A stretch of 64,000 bases of DNA, taken from assembly GCF_900618535.1 (NCBI RefSeq), contig NZ_UYJA01000001.1:496001-560000 (forward strand). The letters run 5' to 3'. The DNA comes from Pseudomonas bubulae. Its GTDB lineage: Bacteria > Pseudomonadota > Gammaproteobacteria > Pseudomonadales > Pseudomonadaceae. Each line of letters begins with the position of its first letter. The first letter of the stretch is position 1. The notes below the pieces were generated by a model, which worked only from the letters and a program-made list of their open reading frames with translations, did not search any database and was not told where the DNA came from. Position numbers and translations under genes: made by a program. Positions 1-9,760 of this stretch are shown here, piece after piece.

Positions 1-2033
1 TGGGCCAGACCGAGGGTGGCGACAAAAGCACCAATCAGCCGCGCGCCAGGCAAATCAATGCCTTCACCGAATGCCCCGCCCAGCACGGCAAAACCGACGC
101 CCTGACTGGTCAGGGTGAACTGGTCGAGAAAGTCCTGACGTGCTGCTTCGTCCATTCGTCGTGCCTGCAGCCACCGTGATATCGACGGATGGCGCTCGGC
201 CAGTAGTTCGGCAACCTGTTGCATATAATCAAAACTGCTGAAAAACGCCAGATAGTTGCCCGGACGCTGCCCGAACTGCCTGGCAATCAGCTCCACAATC
301 GGCTCCAGCGAAGCCTGACGATGGACAAAACGGGTGGATATGCGGCTCACCACCTGCACGTCCAGTTGCTCGGCGCCAAATGGCGATTCGACATCCATCC
401 ACAGCGCATCCTCCGGCAAGCCCAACAGATTGGCGTAATAGGTTTGCGGGCTGAGGGTGGCAGAAAACAGCACATTGCTGTGAGCACTCGCCAGACGCGG
501 GCCGATAAAACCGGCAGGCACAATGTTGCGCAGATTGAGTTGCGAGAGGCGCCGCTTGCCGCCTTCAACCAGGCTGACGTCGAACAGGAAATTGTCATCG
601 AACAACTCCGCCACCCGATTGAACTGCAAGGCTTCGAAGTAGAACGCCTGCAGGTTTCCCGCCAGCCCATGGGGGTGATCGTTGAGGTAATCGCCTATGG
701 CGGTGATGCAGGAAGACAAGGCATTCAGCCATTTGGCTGGCAGTTGCGGGTATGCCTGATAGGGGCCCGCCTGCGCCTTGTGCAGGGCACTCCATTCGCG
801 GTCAAGGCGTTTGAAGGGTTTGTCCAGCGGTGCCGGAGCCGTGTGCCGTACGCTGTTGAGGGTCTGCTGATCGAGGCTTGCGCTGTACATCCCGCGCGCC
901 CGCTCGACCAGGTTATGGGCTTCATCCACCAGGGTCCCGACCCGCCATTGGTTGGCCTGGGCCAGACCATAAAGCAAGGCACTGAAGTCGAAGTAATAGT
1001 TGTAATCGGCAATCACCAGATCAGCCCAGCGCGCCATTTCCTGACTCAGGTAATAAGGACAGACCTCGTGCTCCAACGCGACATTGCGCAGGCTCTTCTG
1101 ATCGAGGGGGGTTTGGCCAATCGCAGCCCTTCGCGCAGCGGGTAAACGATCGTAGAAGCCTCTGGCCAAAGGGCAAGAGTCACCATTGCAGGCGTTTTGC
1201 GGGTATTCACAGGCCTTGTCTCGCGCCACCAGCTCCAGCACCCGCAACGGAGCGTCCTGCCCTTCGGGAAAAAGCACCTGCATCGCATCGAGGGCGAGTT
1301 TGCGCCCCGGCGTCTTGGCCGTCAGAAACAGCAGCTTGTCGAGCTGCTGGCCGGGCATGGCCTTGAGCAACGGAAACAGGGTACCGATGGTTTTGCCGAT
1401 CCCGGTAGGTGCCTGGGCCATTAGGCAGCGCCCGGTGCTGACGGTCTTGTATACCGCCTCTGCCAAAGTCCGCTGCCCGGTTCGAAACTGCTTATGGGGA
1501 AAGGCCAGGGCACGGGCGGCAGCATTCCTGGCCGCACGATGGGCCATTTCCTGCTCGGCCCAGGCCAGGAACAACCCGCATTGCAGATCGAAAAATTGCT
1601 GCAGGTCCGATGCTGACCAGGTTTCCTGCAGGCGGGTTTCCTTTTCACTGATAATGTCAAAATACACCAGCGCCAGGTCAACCTGTGGCAACTGCAGGCT
1701 CTGGCACAATAACCAGCCATAGACCCGGGCCTGAGCCCAATGCAGTTGACGGTGGTTGGCCGGTATTGCAGTGAATTCGCCGCGAAAGGTTTTCACTTCT
1801 TCCAGGACATTGGCCGCGGGGTCATAACCGTCTGCACGACCGCGTACGCTCAAGGCGCCGAACTGTCCTTCCAGGCTCAGCTCCGCCTGATACTCCGGGC
1901 TGCGCCGCGATGCAACCGTGCGATGCCCGGCTATGCCCTGCTGCGCCGTGGGCGAAGGGGTAAATCGCAAGTCCAGATCGCCAGTCTTGGCGGTGAATTC
2001 ACACAAGGCACGCACTGCAACGCGATAATTCAC
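1..2033 (-). CDS. ATP-dependent DNA helicase, DinG/Rad3 (XPD-like) family, 3' end beyond the window
   Basis: Partial gene entering from the left edge; about 677 N-terminal residues are visible. The first ~170 residues look like a Cas4/PD-(D/E)XK-type region (EEVKTFRGE). A superfamily 2 helicase follows, with Walker A (APTGIGKT), four cysteines in the order CEYPQNAC...C...C expected for an XPD-type iron-sulfur cluster, and the DEAH box (LVDEAHNL). The family unwinds DNA 5' to 3' in repair. Start: a GTG at 2033-2031 overlaps the upstream gene's TGA as GTGA, which implies translational coupling. The VRR-NUC gene directly upstream suggests a nuclease-helicase pair. The family is clear; the cellular substrate is not. 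Confidence 0.88.
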   Translation of the reverse strand, partial: MNYRVAVRALCEFTAKTGDLDLRFTPSPTAQQGIAGHRTVASRRSPEYQAELSLEGQFGALSVRGRADGYDPAANVLEEVKTFRGEFTAIPANHRQLHWAQARVYGWLLCQSLQLPQVDLALVYFDIISEKETRLQETWSASDLQQFFDLQCGLFLAWAEQEMAHRAARNAAARALAFPHKQFRTGQRTLAEAVYKTVSTGRCLMAQAPTGIGKTIGTLFPLLKAMPGQQLDKLLFLTAKTPGRKLALDAMQVLFPEGQDAPLRVLELVARDKACEYPQNACNGDSCPLARGFYDRLPAARRAAIGQTPLDQKSLRNVALEHEVCPYYLSQEMARWADLVIADYNYYFDFSALLYGLAQANQWRVGTLVDEAHNLVERARGMYSASLDQQTLNSVRHTAPAPLDKPFKRLDREWSALHKAQAGPYQAYPQLPAKWLNALSSCITAIGDYLNDHPHGLAGNLQAFYFEALQFNRVAELFDDNFLFDVSLVEGGKRRLSQLNLRNIVPAGFIGPRLASAHSNVLFSATLSPQTYYANLLGLPEDALWMDVESPFGAEQLDVQVVSRISTRFVHRQASLEPIVELIARQFGQRPGNYLAFFSSFDYMQQVAELLAERHPSISRWLQARRMDEAARQDFLDQFTLTSQGVGFAVLGGAFGEGIDLPGARLIGAFVATLGLA

Positions 2034-3679
2034 CCTTGCAGCTCCTGCCATTGCACATAACACACGGTCACCGGCATCCCGTGCTCTTCACAAAAGGCCA
2101 GCCAGCGCAGTTGGTTGTCCTGCAGACGGTCACCCGGGCCTTTGACCTCAATCATGCGATAGGTGTGTTGCGCCGTAAAAAACTGGATCAGGTCGGGCAT
2201 ACCGCTGCGATTGGCCCTGATATCCAGCAACAGACGCCGAAACCAAAGTTTCAAGTGCGCAGGGGGCAAACACCGTAATGCCTCTTCCAGCAGGTTCTGA
2301 TTCAGGTGATTCCAGGCCACGAAGTTAGACTGCACGCCAAATTTGGCAGCATAGGTGTCGCGGATAGTGGTCAGGTAACGGCCATCATCGAGCTGCGCCA
2401 GGCAAGCCTCGAACCTGTCGGCACGCTGCTGATAGAAATCATCTTCCAGCATGTCTGCCGGACCACTCTGATACGGGTGAAAAAAGGCGCCCGGCAAGGG
2501 TGCGAAAATCGCCGGCCAACACAGCAGACCGAAGAGCCCGTTAACCAGGGTGTTTTCCACGTAATGCACAGGCGCTGCAGCGCTGTGCAAGTGCGCGGCA
2601 GCCATTAGCTCGACACTGGCCGCTTCGTCCCGTGGCAGGCTCAGGTCGAGCCGGTCGGGTGCCATTGCCTGGGCCACGGGCAATGGCGCCAAGCCCAGCT
2701 TGCGGCGCAAGCGCGGGATGATTCGTCGCAGATGCTGAAGCTCGGCATCAGTCAGTGGGGCCTGTTGCGCGTCTTCGGCCAGCTGCAATGCCGGTGCATA
2801 GTGCGCCTGACGTTCGAGCACGCGAATGCTGCGCTGGCGTGCCTCGGGGTGCAGGCTGTGCTGATAGACCTCCAGTGCCCGCGTCAGATCCCCTGCCCGC
2901 TCCAGATGCTGACCCAGCTGAAACAACAAGCGCCCGCGGCGCCGTTGCAGCCAGCGGTTGCCTGCCTGGTAGTCGAGCACCTGTTGCAGCACGGCAGCGG
3001 CATCGCCACTGAGCTCAAATTGCTCGCGACAGGCATGGAGCTGCAAATAGCCCTCTATATCGGCCCGGCACCCCAGAGCACGGGACTCGTGGCTGAAATC
3101 GACCTTCTCATAGGTAAACAGGCCGAGGTCGGCCAGTACCAGATCGGACCAGCTCTGCCCCAGGTTGCCAAAAAACATCAGCCGCAGGCGGTCACACAGC
3201 GCTCGGTGGTTGAGGGTGTAAAGCGGCTCGGTAAGGCCGGGATGCCATTGGGAAAGGGGTTGGCGCTGGGTAAAGTCGGCAGCCAGTTGCTCGAACCAGT
3301 CCGTTTTTTTACCCTTGGGTTGCGTGATACGGGCACTGAAACAGGCCAGGATTTCCGCTTTTTGCAGTACATCAAACACGTCGGCCAAGGCCAAGGGCGC
3401 CTGATTATCCAGCCAGCCAAGGGCCAGCAAGGGGGCCGCCGCCAGCGCGGTATCACCGATTTCCGGGTAATTGAGCCTGCCGGCCCGGAAGTGATCGCCC
3501 TTGCGCATGATCATGCGCACCCACAGCGCTTGCGAGGGGCCGGGTAATTGGGCAAAACCTGCGATAAACCGTTGCTCGTCGACAGTCAGCACGTCTTCAT
3601 AACGGGCAGCGATCCAGTCAAGCACATGCCGGAAGTTTTTCAGGTAGTAAAACGGATCTTCGAGGGGATTGGAAATCAC
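2030..3679 (-). CDS. VRR-NUC domain-containing protein
   Basis: A 549-residue protein read from a GTG at 3679 (VISNPLEDPFYYL). The open frame runs upstream to 3883, but that extension lacks a good ribosome site, and family members as I recall them begin at ISNPLEDPFYY. The C-terminal ~110 residues carry the VRR-NUC nuclease fold (GMPDLIQFF, then YRMIEVKGPGDRLQDNQ), where D, E-x-K and Q form the PD-(D/E)XK metal site. The rest is a helical scaffold as in FAN1-like proteins. VRR-NUC domains act in structure-specific or interstrand-crosslink processing. It overlaps the helicase start by 4 bases, so the two are probably co-translated. Domain confident, precise role inferred. Confidence 0.85.
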   Translation of the reverse strand: MISNPLEDPFYYLKNFRHVLDWIAARYEDVLTVDEQRFIAGFAQLPGPSQALWVRMIMRKGDHFRAGRLNYPEIGDTALAAAPLLALGWLDNQAPLALADVFDVLQKAEILACFSARITQPKGKKTDWFEQLAADFTQRQPLSQWHPGLTEPLYTLNHRALCDRLRLMFFGNLGQSWSDLVLADLGLFTYEKVDFSHESRALGCRADIEGYLQLHACREQFELSGDAAAVLQQVLDYQAGNRWLQRRRGRLLFQLGQHLERAGDLTRALEVYQHSLHPEARQRSIRVLERQAHYAPALQLAEDAQQAPLTDAELQHLRRIIPRLRRKLGLAPLPVAQAMAPDRLDLSLPRDEAASVELMAAAHLHSAAAPVHYVENTLVNGLFGLLCWPAIFAPLPGAFFHPYQSGPADMLEDDFYQQRADRFEACLAQLDDGRYLTTIRDTYAAKFGVQSNFVAWNHLNQNLLEEALRCLPPAHLKLWFRRLLLDIRANRSGMPDLIQFFTAQHTYRMIEVKGPGDRLQDNQLRWLAFCEEHGMPVTVCYVQWQELQG

Positions 3680-3831
3680 AGGCAGAACTAACCACTGAGC
3701 ATGAATACTGGATATGCGTACAGATATCAGTTTGCCCGGGGCTCTGGCAAATTCTATTGGATGAGCGGTGCGTTCGCCGGGTCCCCGCCAGCAGGCCGGG
3801 GTGGTACTAACCCGCCCCCAAACCACCTGCC

Positions 3832-5295
3832 TTAGCCCGCAAGTACTGGGTGCCAGGGTTTTTTGCTTGGGTCGTGAGCGCACAATGTGGCAATCAGGGT
3901 GTTGCTTGTTCTCACGTCTGTTTTTTCCATGTGATAAAGCGCTTGCAACGATGCAAGGGGCAGTCCGCTTACAGACTCCAGCCAGGCGATATCGACCTGC
4001 GAAGAGCTGTCCGGGTCCATCAGTACCCGTCGAAACTCGTGGATGTATTGCAATTTTTCGGGGTAGCAGTTTTGTAGAAAGGACTCCAGGTCATCGGCTT
4101 TATTAACAAAAGGCGAACATATAAAGCAGCCCAACTGTTCATTATTGACACCGTGCAGTTCACCCAGGTACTGAGTGGCGACACCGTGCAACTTTCTAAT
4201 TCGTTTCGGTGTATTGAACGAAGCGCCGAGCCTCTTTATCAATTGACCTTTAAACCGTTCATTGCACTGATTTTCCAGCGATGCACGGCGCAAGTAAGCA
4301 TCCGCACCGACACTGTATTCCACCCCGTACTGGTAAGTGCCACGCAAACCCTGGAGGTGGGCAGCCACTAACACGACCGCCGCTTGCGGCTCTTCAATGT
4401 CCAGCATTTTTATATTCCATGGTCCCTCCACAAACATCAGTACCTGAGAACTCAACACGTCCGCTTCGTGGCATAAACAATCAAAAATATTGATCACGTC
4501 AATATCATTGCTGCCGCCACTGATTGCAGAAAACTCACCCCGATACGCGGGAGGCAATTTCAAGAACTCTTTATAGTCATCATCCAGCTTGCTGCACAAC
4601 TTGACTGCGTTTTCAAAGCTTTCATGGTCATCACCCGGCGGTGCATGCCCGTGCTGCTCTGCAACCTGCTGGATCCACGTCACGTATTGCCCCAGATGGC
4701 TGGGCGGGCGCCGGTCAATCAGGGCGTCCACCCTGGCGCCCCATCTGCATGCCTGACGGTACAGCTTGGCCCGGGCCAGCAGGTCGGAATAAAAGAATGT
4801 CGCTCTGGCGTCGCCTTGGGTCAGGTGTCCTGACATCAGCACCTGAGTACGATTCATCACCGAAGGCAGGCTCTCGAAAACCGTCTGTTTATGAAGCCTG
4901 GTTGTACTCTGCTCATCGACAATCAACAACTCGACACGCATATCTTCATAGATAAACAACTCGTTGCACTGGGTCTGAATTCGCTCCATCACATTGGCGG
5001 TCATGCGTGGCTGGCGCAGTATCGCAATGCGCAACTTGAACGTCTCTGGCGAGCGCCCGGCAATACTCAGTTGTGCGGCGCGTAAAAAAGCCAATGTATA
5101 GGCACACTCCTTGCCGCCCTCATGAACCACCATTACCCGGTAATTCCCTATGCGCTCCACGCCACCGGCCGCCACTAATAAACGTTGAATCAACAACTGC
5201 AATGCAATGCGCTCGGGACGACTGAAACACCCCAGAAGCCGATGCAGAACTTGTTGATACACAAAGCCCATGGCCTGTTCATGAAAGTTGTTCAT
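3832..5295 (-). CDS. Hypothetical protein, 487 aa, unrecognised family
   Basis: I do not recognise this protein. The start is well supported: ATG at 5295 follows GGAGG with a 7-base spacer. It looks soluble, with no signal peptide or membrane segment. The first ~70 residues are helical (FVYQQVLHRLLGCFSRPER). A possible alpha/beta part follows (YRVMVVHEGGKE, LRIAILRQPR, VELLIVDEQ), then alternating helices. Cysteines near the C terminus (LGCFICSPF) are not arranged as an obvious metal site. Codon use is less GC-rich than in its neighbours, and it stands alone between the VRR-NUC gene and an oxidoreductase, consistent with an accessory gene. Function unknown. Confidence 0.75.
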   Translation of the reverse strand: MNNFHEQAMGFVYQQVLHRLLGCFSRPERIALQLLIQRLLVAAGGVERIGNYRVMVVHEGGKECAYTLAFLRAAQLSIAGRSPETFKLRIAILRQPRMTANVMERIQTQCNELFIYEDMRVELLIVDEQSTTRLHKQTVFESLPSVMNRTQVLMSGHLTQGDARATFFYSDLLARAKLYRQACRWGARVDALIDRRPPSHLGQYVTWIQQVAEQHGHAPPGDDHESFENAVKLCSKLDDDYKEFLKLPPAYRGEFSAISGGSNDIDVINIFDCLCHEADVLSSQVLMFVEGPWNIKMLDIEEPQAAVVLVAAHLQGLRGTYQYGVEYSVGADAYLRRASLENQCNERFKGQLIKRLGASFNTPKRIRKLHGVATQYLGELHGVNNEQLGCFICSPFVNKADDLESFLQNCYPEKLQYIHEFRRVLMDPDSSSQVDIAWLESVSGLPLASLQALYHMEKTDVRTSNTLIATLCAHDPSKKPWHPVLAG

Positions 5296-5526
5296 GGATT
5301 ATCCTCCGGATCGAGCTTCTTATTATCAGCACGCCCAATTAGACGCGCCCAGATTTACTGCAACTCTTGGACCCGGAAGAGACGAGACGCACATACGCAC
5401 AGGAAGAAACCTACAAAAACCACTCAATAGAATACATACTTTCTTATGCTGCACTCTTATGACATGTTCTTCAGCCGCACTTTCTTTCTGGATAAAGCAA
5501 ACCAAAAGTCCGCTGGGGCCAGACAC

Positions 5527-5567
5527 AAAAAAACGCGGCCCTGAACACTATGTTCAGGGCCGCGTTT
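5527..5567 (-). terminator. Rho-independent terminator of the oxidoreductase gene
   Basis: A perfect 16-bp inverted repeat (5531-5546 with 5552-5567; AAACGCGGCCCTGAAC and its complement) encloses a 5-base loop. Read on the minus strand it ends in a run of seven T, the layout expected for transcription leaving the gene that ends at 5603. It lies 36 bases past that stop codon. Confidence 0.9.
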
Positions 5568-5602
5568 ATGAGACGGGAAGTTTTGCGCAGCCTTGTCAGG
5601 CT

Positions 5603-6625
5603 TCAGGTCGCAGCCACTTGCAAAGCAACTCGCCCCCGGCACGGACAACCATCCATATAACGATGGGCTTCTACAAAGTCCTCAAAAGGGAACACCTTGA
5701 TCTCCAGCGGTGTGAGCACCCGGTCAGCAGTTAGCTGGTTGATATCACGCAAGGCACGTTTCATCGCCTCTTCGTCCTGTGCGATACCCAGCTCGGGCTT
5801 GCCAGTGAAGTTACCGATGCAGTGCACGAAGAACTTGATGTTCTTCTGAAAGCACGCACAGCCCGGAAACCCTGTCTGGTTACCGCCTTGCAAACCATAC
5901 AGAACAAGGCTGCCACGAGGCGCCAGGACATCACCCAGCACTGACATTTGCGGGCCACCCAGACCATCGAGCACCACATCCACGCCCTTGTTGTCGGTGA
6001 TCTTGTTGATCTGCATCAGCAAGTCCTGCTCTTCGGTGACAATCACCTTGTCGGCACCCAGTGCCAGCAGGCACTCGCGCTCACTGGCGTCCTTGGTCGC
6101 AGCAATCACCTTCAGGCCCATCGCCTTGCCCAACTGCACGAACGAAGGACCGGCGCAATGGCTGGCATCGGTGATCAGTACGGTCTGCCCGGGCTTGACC
6201 TGGGCCAGATCGACATATGCGAAATAGGCGATCAACAGCGGTGTGTAATGTACGCTGGCCTCTACCGCAGACAATACGTCCGGGTAGCGGGTCAGCGTGG
6301 AGCGTGGCATCAAAATCAGCTCGCCATAGGTCGGGTAGTCATTGGCGCTCTGGCCCGGAAAGCTGGCGACCTTGTCACCAATCGCCAGATCATCAACCCC
6401 GGCACCGACGGCGGTGACGATACCTGCCATTTCATGGCCGATACCCGCAGGCAAACGGGCGTGGCTGGGGGCCAGGTTCTGCCGCCAGAGCACGTCATAC
6501 CAGCTGATGCCAATGGCTTGAACACGGACCTGCACTTCGCCGGGAGCAGGCGCGGCGACTTCGTGCTCTTCGCACTTGAGCACCTCGGCCGGACCAAACT
6601 TGTGAAAACGGATCGTGCGCGACAT
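5603..6625 (-). CDS. Zinc-independent MDR-family NAD(P)H:quinone oxidoreductase-like protein
   Basis: A 340-residue medium-chain dehydrogenase/reductase. The N-terminal GroES-like domain (PAEVLKCEEHEV, GHEMAGIVTAVG) is followed by a Rossmann domain (VLITDASHCAGPSFVQLGKA) and the typical DVVLDGLGG stretch. The cysteine cluster of the structural zinc lobe is absent, which points to the quinone oxidoreductase/zeta-crystallin branch. ATG 6625 is chosen because GAGG lies 7 bases upstream; an upstream in-frame TTG at 6631 is less likely. It is divergent from the LysR gene at 6904 and closed by a strong terminator, so it is probably monocistronic and plausibly controlled by that regulator. Substrate unknown. 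Confidence 0.85.
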   Translation of the reverse strand: MSRTIRFHKFGPAEVLKCEEHEVAAPAPGEVQVRVQAIGISWYDVLWRQNLAPSHARLPAGIGHEMAGIVTAVGAGVDDLAIGDKVASFPGQSANDYPTYGELILMPRSTLTRYPDVLSAVEASVHYTPLLIAYFAYVDLAQVKPGQTVLITDASHCAGPSFVQLGKAMGLKVIAATKDASERECLLALGADKVIVTEEQDLLMQINKITDNKGVDVVLDGLGGPQMSVLGDVLAPRGSLVLYGLQGGNQTGFPGCACFQKNIKFFVHCIGNFTGKPELGIAQDEEAMKRALRDINQLTADRVLTPLEIKVFPFEDFVEAHRYMDGCPCRGRVALQVAAT

Positions 6626-6903
6626 TACCAACCTCGCCTAATTAATCGCTAATACCACGGGACTTTATCCGGGCTTTGTGCGCAAGACTAACAGACAGCA
6701 TTAATAGTCGACATGCCTGGCATTGATCCGCCGACAGGTTTACAGCGAGCAGAAGCCCTGAAAAACCGGGGAAACCACCATAAACAGGAGTTAAACCTCC
6801 TACAGTCCAGCAAGAAAGAAAATCTACCGAGTGACGAAAAAACAGTTTTGCCAGTAAGATCCGTTACCTCACTACCTGTTGAACCGACTGCGAAGCCTGC
6901 CCG

Positions 6904-7818
6904 ATGAACCGTAACGACTTGCGTCGCGTCGATCTGAATCTGCTGATCGTCTTTGAAACCCTGATGCATGAACGCAGTGTGACCCGTGCAGCCGAGAAGC
7001 TGTTTCTGGGCCAGCCGGCCATCAGTGCGGCGCTGTCACGCTTGCGCAATCTGTTCGACGATCCGCTTTTTGTCCGTACCGGGCGCAGCATGGAGCCGAC
7101 TGCCCGGGCGATCGAGATCTTTGCCCTGCTCTCGCCTGCCCTTGACTCGATTTCCACGGCGGTGAGCCGCGCTTCAGAGTTCAACCCGGCGACCAGCACC
7201 TCAGTGTTTCGCATCGGCTTGTCGGACGATGTCGAATTCGCCCTGCTGCCGCTGCTGCTCAAGCGCTTGCGTGCAGAAGCACCGGGTATCGTCCTGGTTG
7301 TCCGCCGCGTCAACTACATACTGATGCCGCCACTGCTGGCCTCGGGCGAGATTTCGGTGGGCGTCAGCTACACCAGCGACCTGCCTGCCAACGCCAAGCG
7401 CAAAGTACTGCGCCGTAGCCGTCCCAAACTGTTACGTGCCGACACCATGCCCGGCCCCCTGAGCCTGGACGACTTCTGCGAACGTCCCCACGCACTGGTG
7501 TCGTTCGCCGGTGACCTGAGCGGGTTTATCGATACCGAACTGGAAAAAATGGGCCGCAAGCGTCATGTGGTGCTCGCCGTACCGCAGTTCAATGGCCTGA
7601 GCACCCTGCTGGCAGGAACCGATATCATCGCCACCGTGCCCGACTATACGGCCGAAGCCCTTACCGCGGCGGGTGGCGTGCGCGCCGAAGACCCGCCGCT
7701 GGACACCCAAAGCTTCGAGCTGCATATGGCCTGGCGCGGCGCCCAGGACAACGATCCCGGGGAGCGCTGGTTGCGATCACGGATTCAGATGTTTTTCGGA
7801 GATCCGGACAGCCTTTGA
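6904..7818 (+). CDS. LysR-family transcriptional regulator
   Basis: A 304-residue protein with an N-terminal winged helix-turn-helix (DLNLLIVFETLMHERSVTRA, then GQPAISAALSRLR...LFDDPLFVRTG) and a periplasmic-binding-like effector domain from about residue 95. It resembles the NodD/LeuO-type subgroup, with DLNLL near the start and FVRTGRSMEPT. It is divergent from the MDR oxidoreductase across a 278-bp gap, the classic LysR arrangement, so that gene is its likely target; the convergent MFS gene is a second candidate. No clear T-N11-A pair could be singled out. Effector unknown. Confidence 0.9.
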   Translation: MNRNDLRRVDLNLLIVFETLMHERSVTRAAEKLFLGQPAISAALSRLRNLFDDPLFVRTGRSMEPTARAIEIFALLSPALDSISTAVSRASEFNPATSTSVFRIGLSDDVEFALLPLLLKRLRAEAPGIVLVVRRVNYILMPPLLASGEISVGVSYTSDLPANAKRKVLRRSRPKLLRADTMPGPLSLDDFCERPHALVSFAGDLSGFIDTELEKMGRKRHVVLAVPQFNGLSTLLAGTDIIATVPDYTAEALTAAGGVRAEDPPLDTQSFELHMAWRGAQDNDPGERWLRSRIQMFFGDPDSL

Positions 7819-7847
7819 CACCTGCAAGGCGCAGGAGCAATTACCAC

Positions 7848-9059
7848 TCACCTGGCAAAATCCTGCTGTGACTGAGCCTGTGCTGCAACATTCAGCGTGC
7901 GCAGGCCAAGCAATACAATCAGCACCATCACCGCTCCGGCGACAATAGGAACGGCAAAACCGGCGCGGGCGCCCCAGGCGTCGATCACCAGGCCTGCCAC
8001 CACCCCGCCGAATGCCACGCCGATGCTGATGCCAGTGGACATCCAGGTCAGACCCTCAGTGACCCGCTGCGGCGGCAATATAAGCGTGCCCAGGTTCATG
8101 ACAATCACCATGGTTGGTGCGAAAGACACCCCGGAAACAAACAGCAACAGGGCCAGGACATAGACACCGGATGAAAAAATCGGCAATACCGCAGTGATGG
8201 CCGTGACCAGAATCCCGATAAAAAATTGCTGTGCCATGGGCATGGCAATTCTGAAAGCGCCAAAGGCCAGACCGGCAATCAATGACCCCAGAGCATAGGC
8301 GGCAAGGATAAAACTGGCAGATGCCGGCCAGTCATGGGCGTTGGCAAAGGCAACCACGGCCACATCGACGGAGCCGCCGATAACGCCCATGCCCAGCAAG
8401 GCCAGGACAATGGTAGGCAGGCCCGCAAGACGCCAGGTCGAGCCTGTATGAGTGCTGGCCGATTTGATGATCTGTGGCTCAGTCTGGCGCTGCATCACAA
8501 ACGCCGTAACGCCCACCGCCAGCAATACGGCCACCGCCAGGGGCCCGGCTTCGGCAAACAGCCCGGTGCTCAGGCCAATCGCCAGGGGCGGCCCCAGGAT
8601 AAAGGCCATTTCAGTTAGCACGGTATCCAGGGAGAACGCGGTATGCAGCAGCGACTTGCCGCGAAAAAGCTGGGTCCAGCGCGCCCTGGTCATGGCCGGC
8701 ATGCTTGGCATGGTGCCTGCCAGTGCCGCCAGGACAAACAGCAACGGTGCGTCGGCACGCAGATGTGCTGCGGCGATCAACGCCAGCAGCATGGCGATGC
8801 TGAATGCGGTGAACACCGGCAGCACCCGGCGCTGACCCAACCGGTCGACGCGTTTTGATATCTGCGGCCCCACCAGGGCATTGGCCAGGGTAAAGGTTCC
8901 GGCCACCGCCCCGGCCAGCCAGTAAAGCCCTGTTTGCTGCACCAGCATGGTGATGATGCCGATGCCGATCATTGCCTGCGGCAAACGGGCAATCGAACTT
9001 GCCACCACCAACCCCATGACGCCAGGTATTGCCAGAAGTTCGCGGTAAGGGTTGGCCAT
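7848..9059 (-). CDS. MFS transporter, 12-TM type
   Basis: A 403-residue inner-membrane protein with about twelve hydrophobic segments and the cytoplasmic loop 2-3 motif in degenerate form (GPQISKRVDRLGQRR). It starts at ATG 9059 with AGGAA six bases upstream. Its sequence type resembles small sugar- or drug-efflux MFS proteins. It is convergent with the LysR gene (29-bp gap) and divergent from a flavin reductase, so it probably has its own promoter at 9060-9175. Substrate cannot be inferred. Confidence 0.85.
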   Translation of the reverse strand: MANPYRELLAIPGVMGLVVASSIARLPQAMIGIGIITMLVQQTGLYWLAGAVAGTFTLANALVGPQISKRVDRLGQRRVLPVFTAFSIAMLLALIAAAHLRADAPLLFVLAALAGTMPSMPAMTRARWTQLFRGKSLLHTAFSLDTVLTEMAFILGPPLAIGLSTGLFAEAGPLAVAVLLAVGVTAFVMQRQTEPQIIKSASTHTGSTWRLAGLPTIVLALLGMGVIGGSVDVAVVAFANAHDWPASASFILAAYALGSLIAGLAFGAFRIAMPMAQQFFIGILVTAITAVLPIFSSGVYVLALLLFVSGVSFAPTMVIVMNLGTLILPPQRVTEGLTWMSTGISIGVAFGGVVAGLVIDAWGARAGFAVPIVAGAVMVLIVLLGLRTLNVAAQAQSQQDFAR

Positions 9060-9175
9060 GGTTATTCCTGTTCAAAGACGCTTCAGATAAAGAATCCAGC
9101 GTCGTATCCTTCTGGCGATAAGTCAAAGCCGGCGGCCTTGACCGCACTTTAAAACTGCCCGATTGCGGAGCCACA

Positions 9176-9760
9176 ATGCACGAACATATTGCAGCCGTCC
9201 CTCTGGACAAAGCCTACCGACTGCTTAACCACGGCCCGACGATTCTAGTCTCGTCCCGCCATGCAGGGGTGCAGAATGTCATGGCAGCAGCCTGGGCATG
9301 CGCCTTGGACTTCGACCCGCCCAAGTTGACCGTGGTGCTGGATAAAAACGTGAAAACCCGCGCCTTGGTGGAAAACAGCGGGGTCTTTGTGATCCAGGTA
9401 CCTACCGTAGCCCAAATCAGGCTGACCAGCCTGGTCGGCAGCGTCAGCCTGGTCGATGACCCGGACAAACTCGAGCATTGTGCGGTGCAACTGTTCGAGA
9501 TGCCTGGCCATGATCTGCCATTTGTTGAAGGTTGCTCAGCCTGGCTGGCCTGCAAGTTGATCCCCGAACCGCACAACCAACAAACTTACGACCTGTTTAT
9601 CGGGGAAGTGGTTGGGGCCTGGGCCGACACTCGCGTTTTCAGCGAAGGTCACTGGCACTTTGAAACGGCCGACCCGACCTTGCGCAGCCTGCATTACATC
9701 GCCGGAGGACATTACTACGCTATCGGCCAGGCGCTGGATGTGGATGAGAGCAATCTGTAG
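9176..9760 (+). CDS. Flavin reductase family protein (FMN-binding split barrel)
   Basis: A 194-residue protein with the split-barrel flavin reductase signature: an N-terminal strand (GPTILVSSRHAGVQNVM), then AAAWACALDFDPPKLTVVLD, the loop that binds FMN, then TRALVENSGVFVIQVP. The C-terminal AGGHYYAIG is typical of the DIM6/NTAB group. Such proteins reduce free flavin or serve as flavin-binding oxidoreductases. CGGAG lies upstream of ATG 9176. It is divergent from the MFS gene; no partner monooxygenase is adjacent. Confidence 0.87.
   Translation: MHEHIAAVPLDKAYRLLNHGPTILVSSRHAGVQNVMAAAWACALDFDPPKLTVVLDKNVKTRALVENSGVFVIQVPTVAQIRLTSLVGSVSLVDDPDKLEHCAVQLFEMPGHDLPFVEGCSAWLACKLIPEPHNQQTYDLFIGEVVGAWADTRVFSEGHWHFETADPTLRSLHYIAGGHYYAIGQALDVDESNL

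Noticed and set aside
219..1145. A 308-codon plus-strand open frame
   Set aside because: It lies wholly inside the helicase gene, whose reverse strand carries Walker A, iron-sulfur cysteines and DEAH motifs. It is a high-GC shadow frame.
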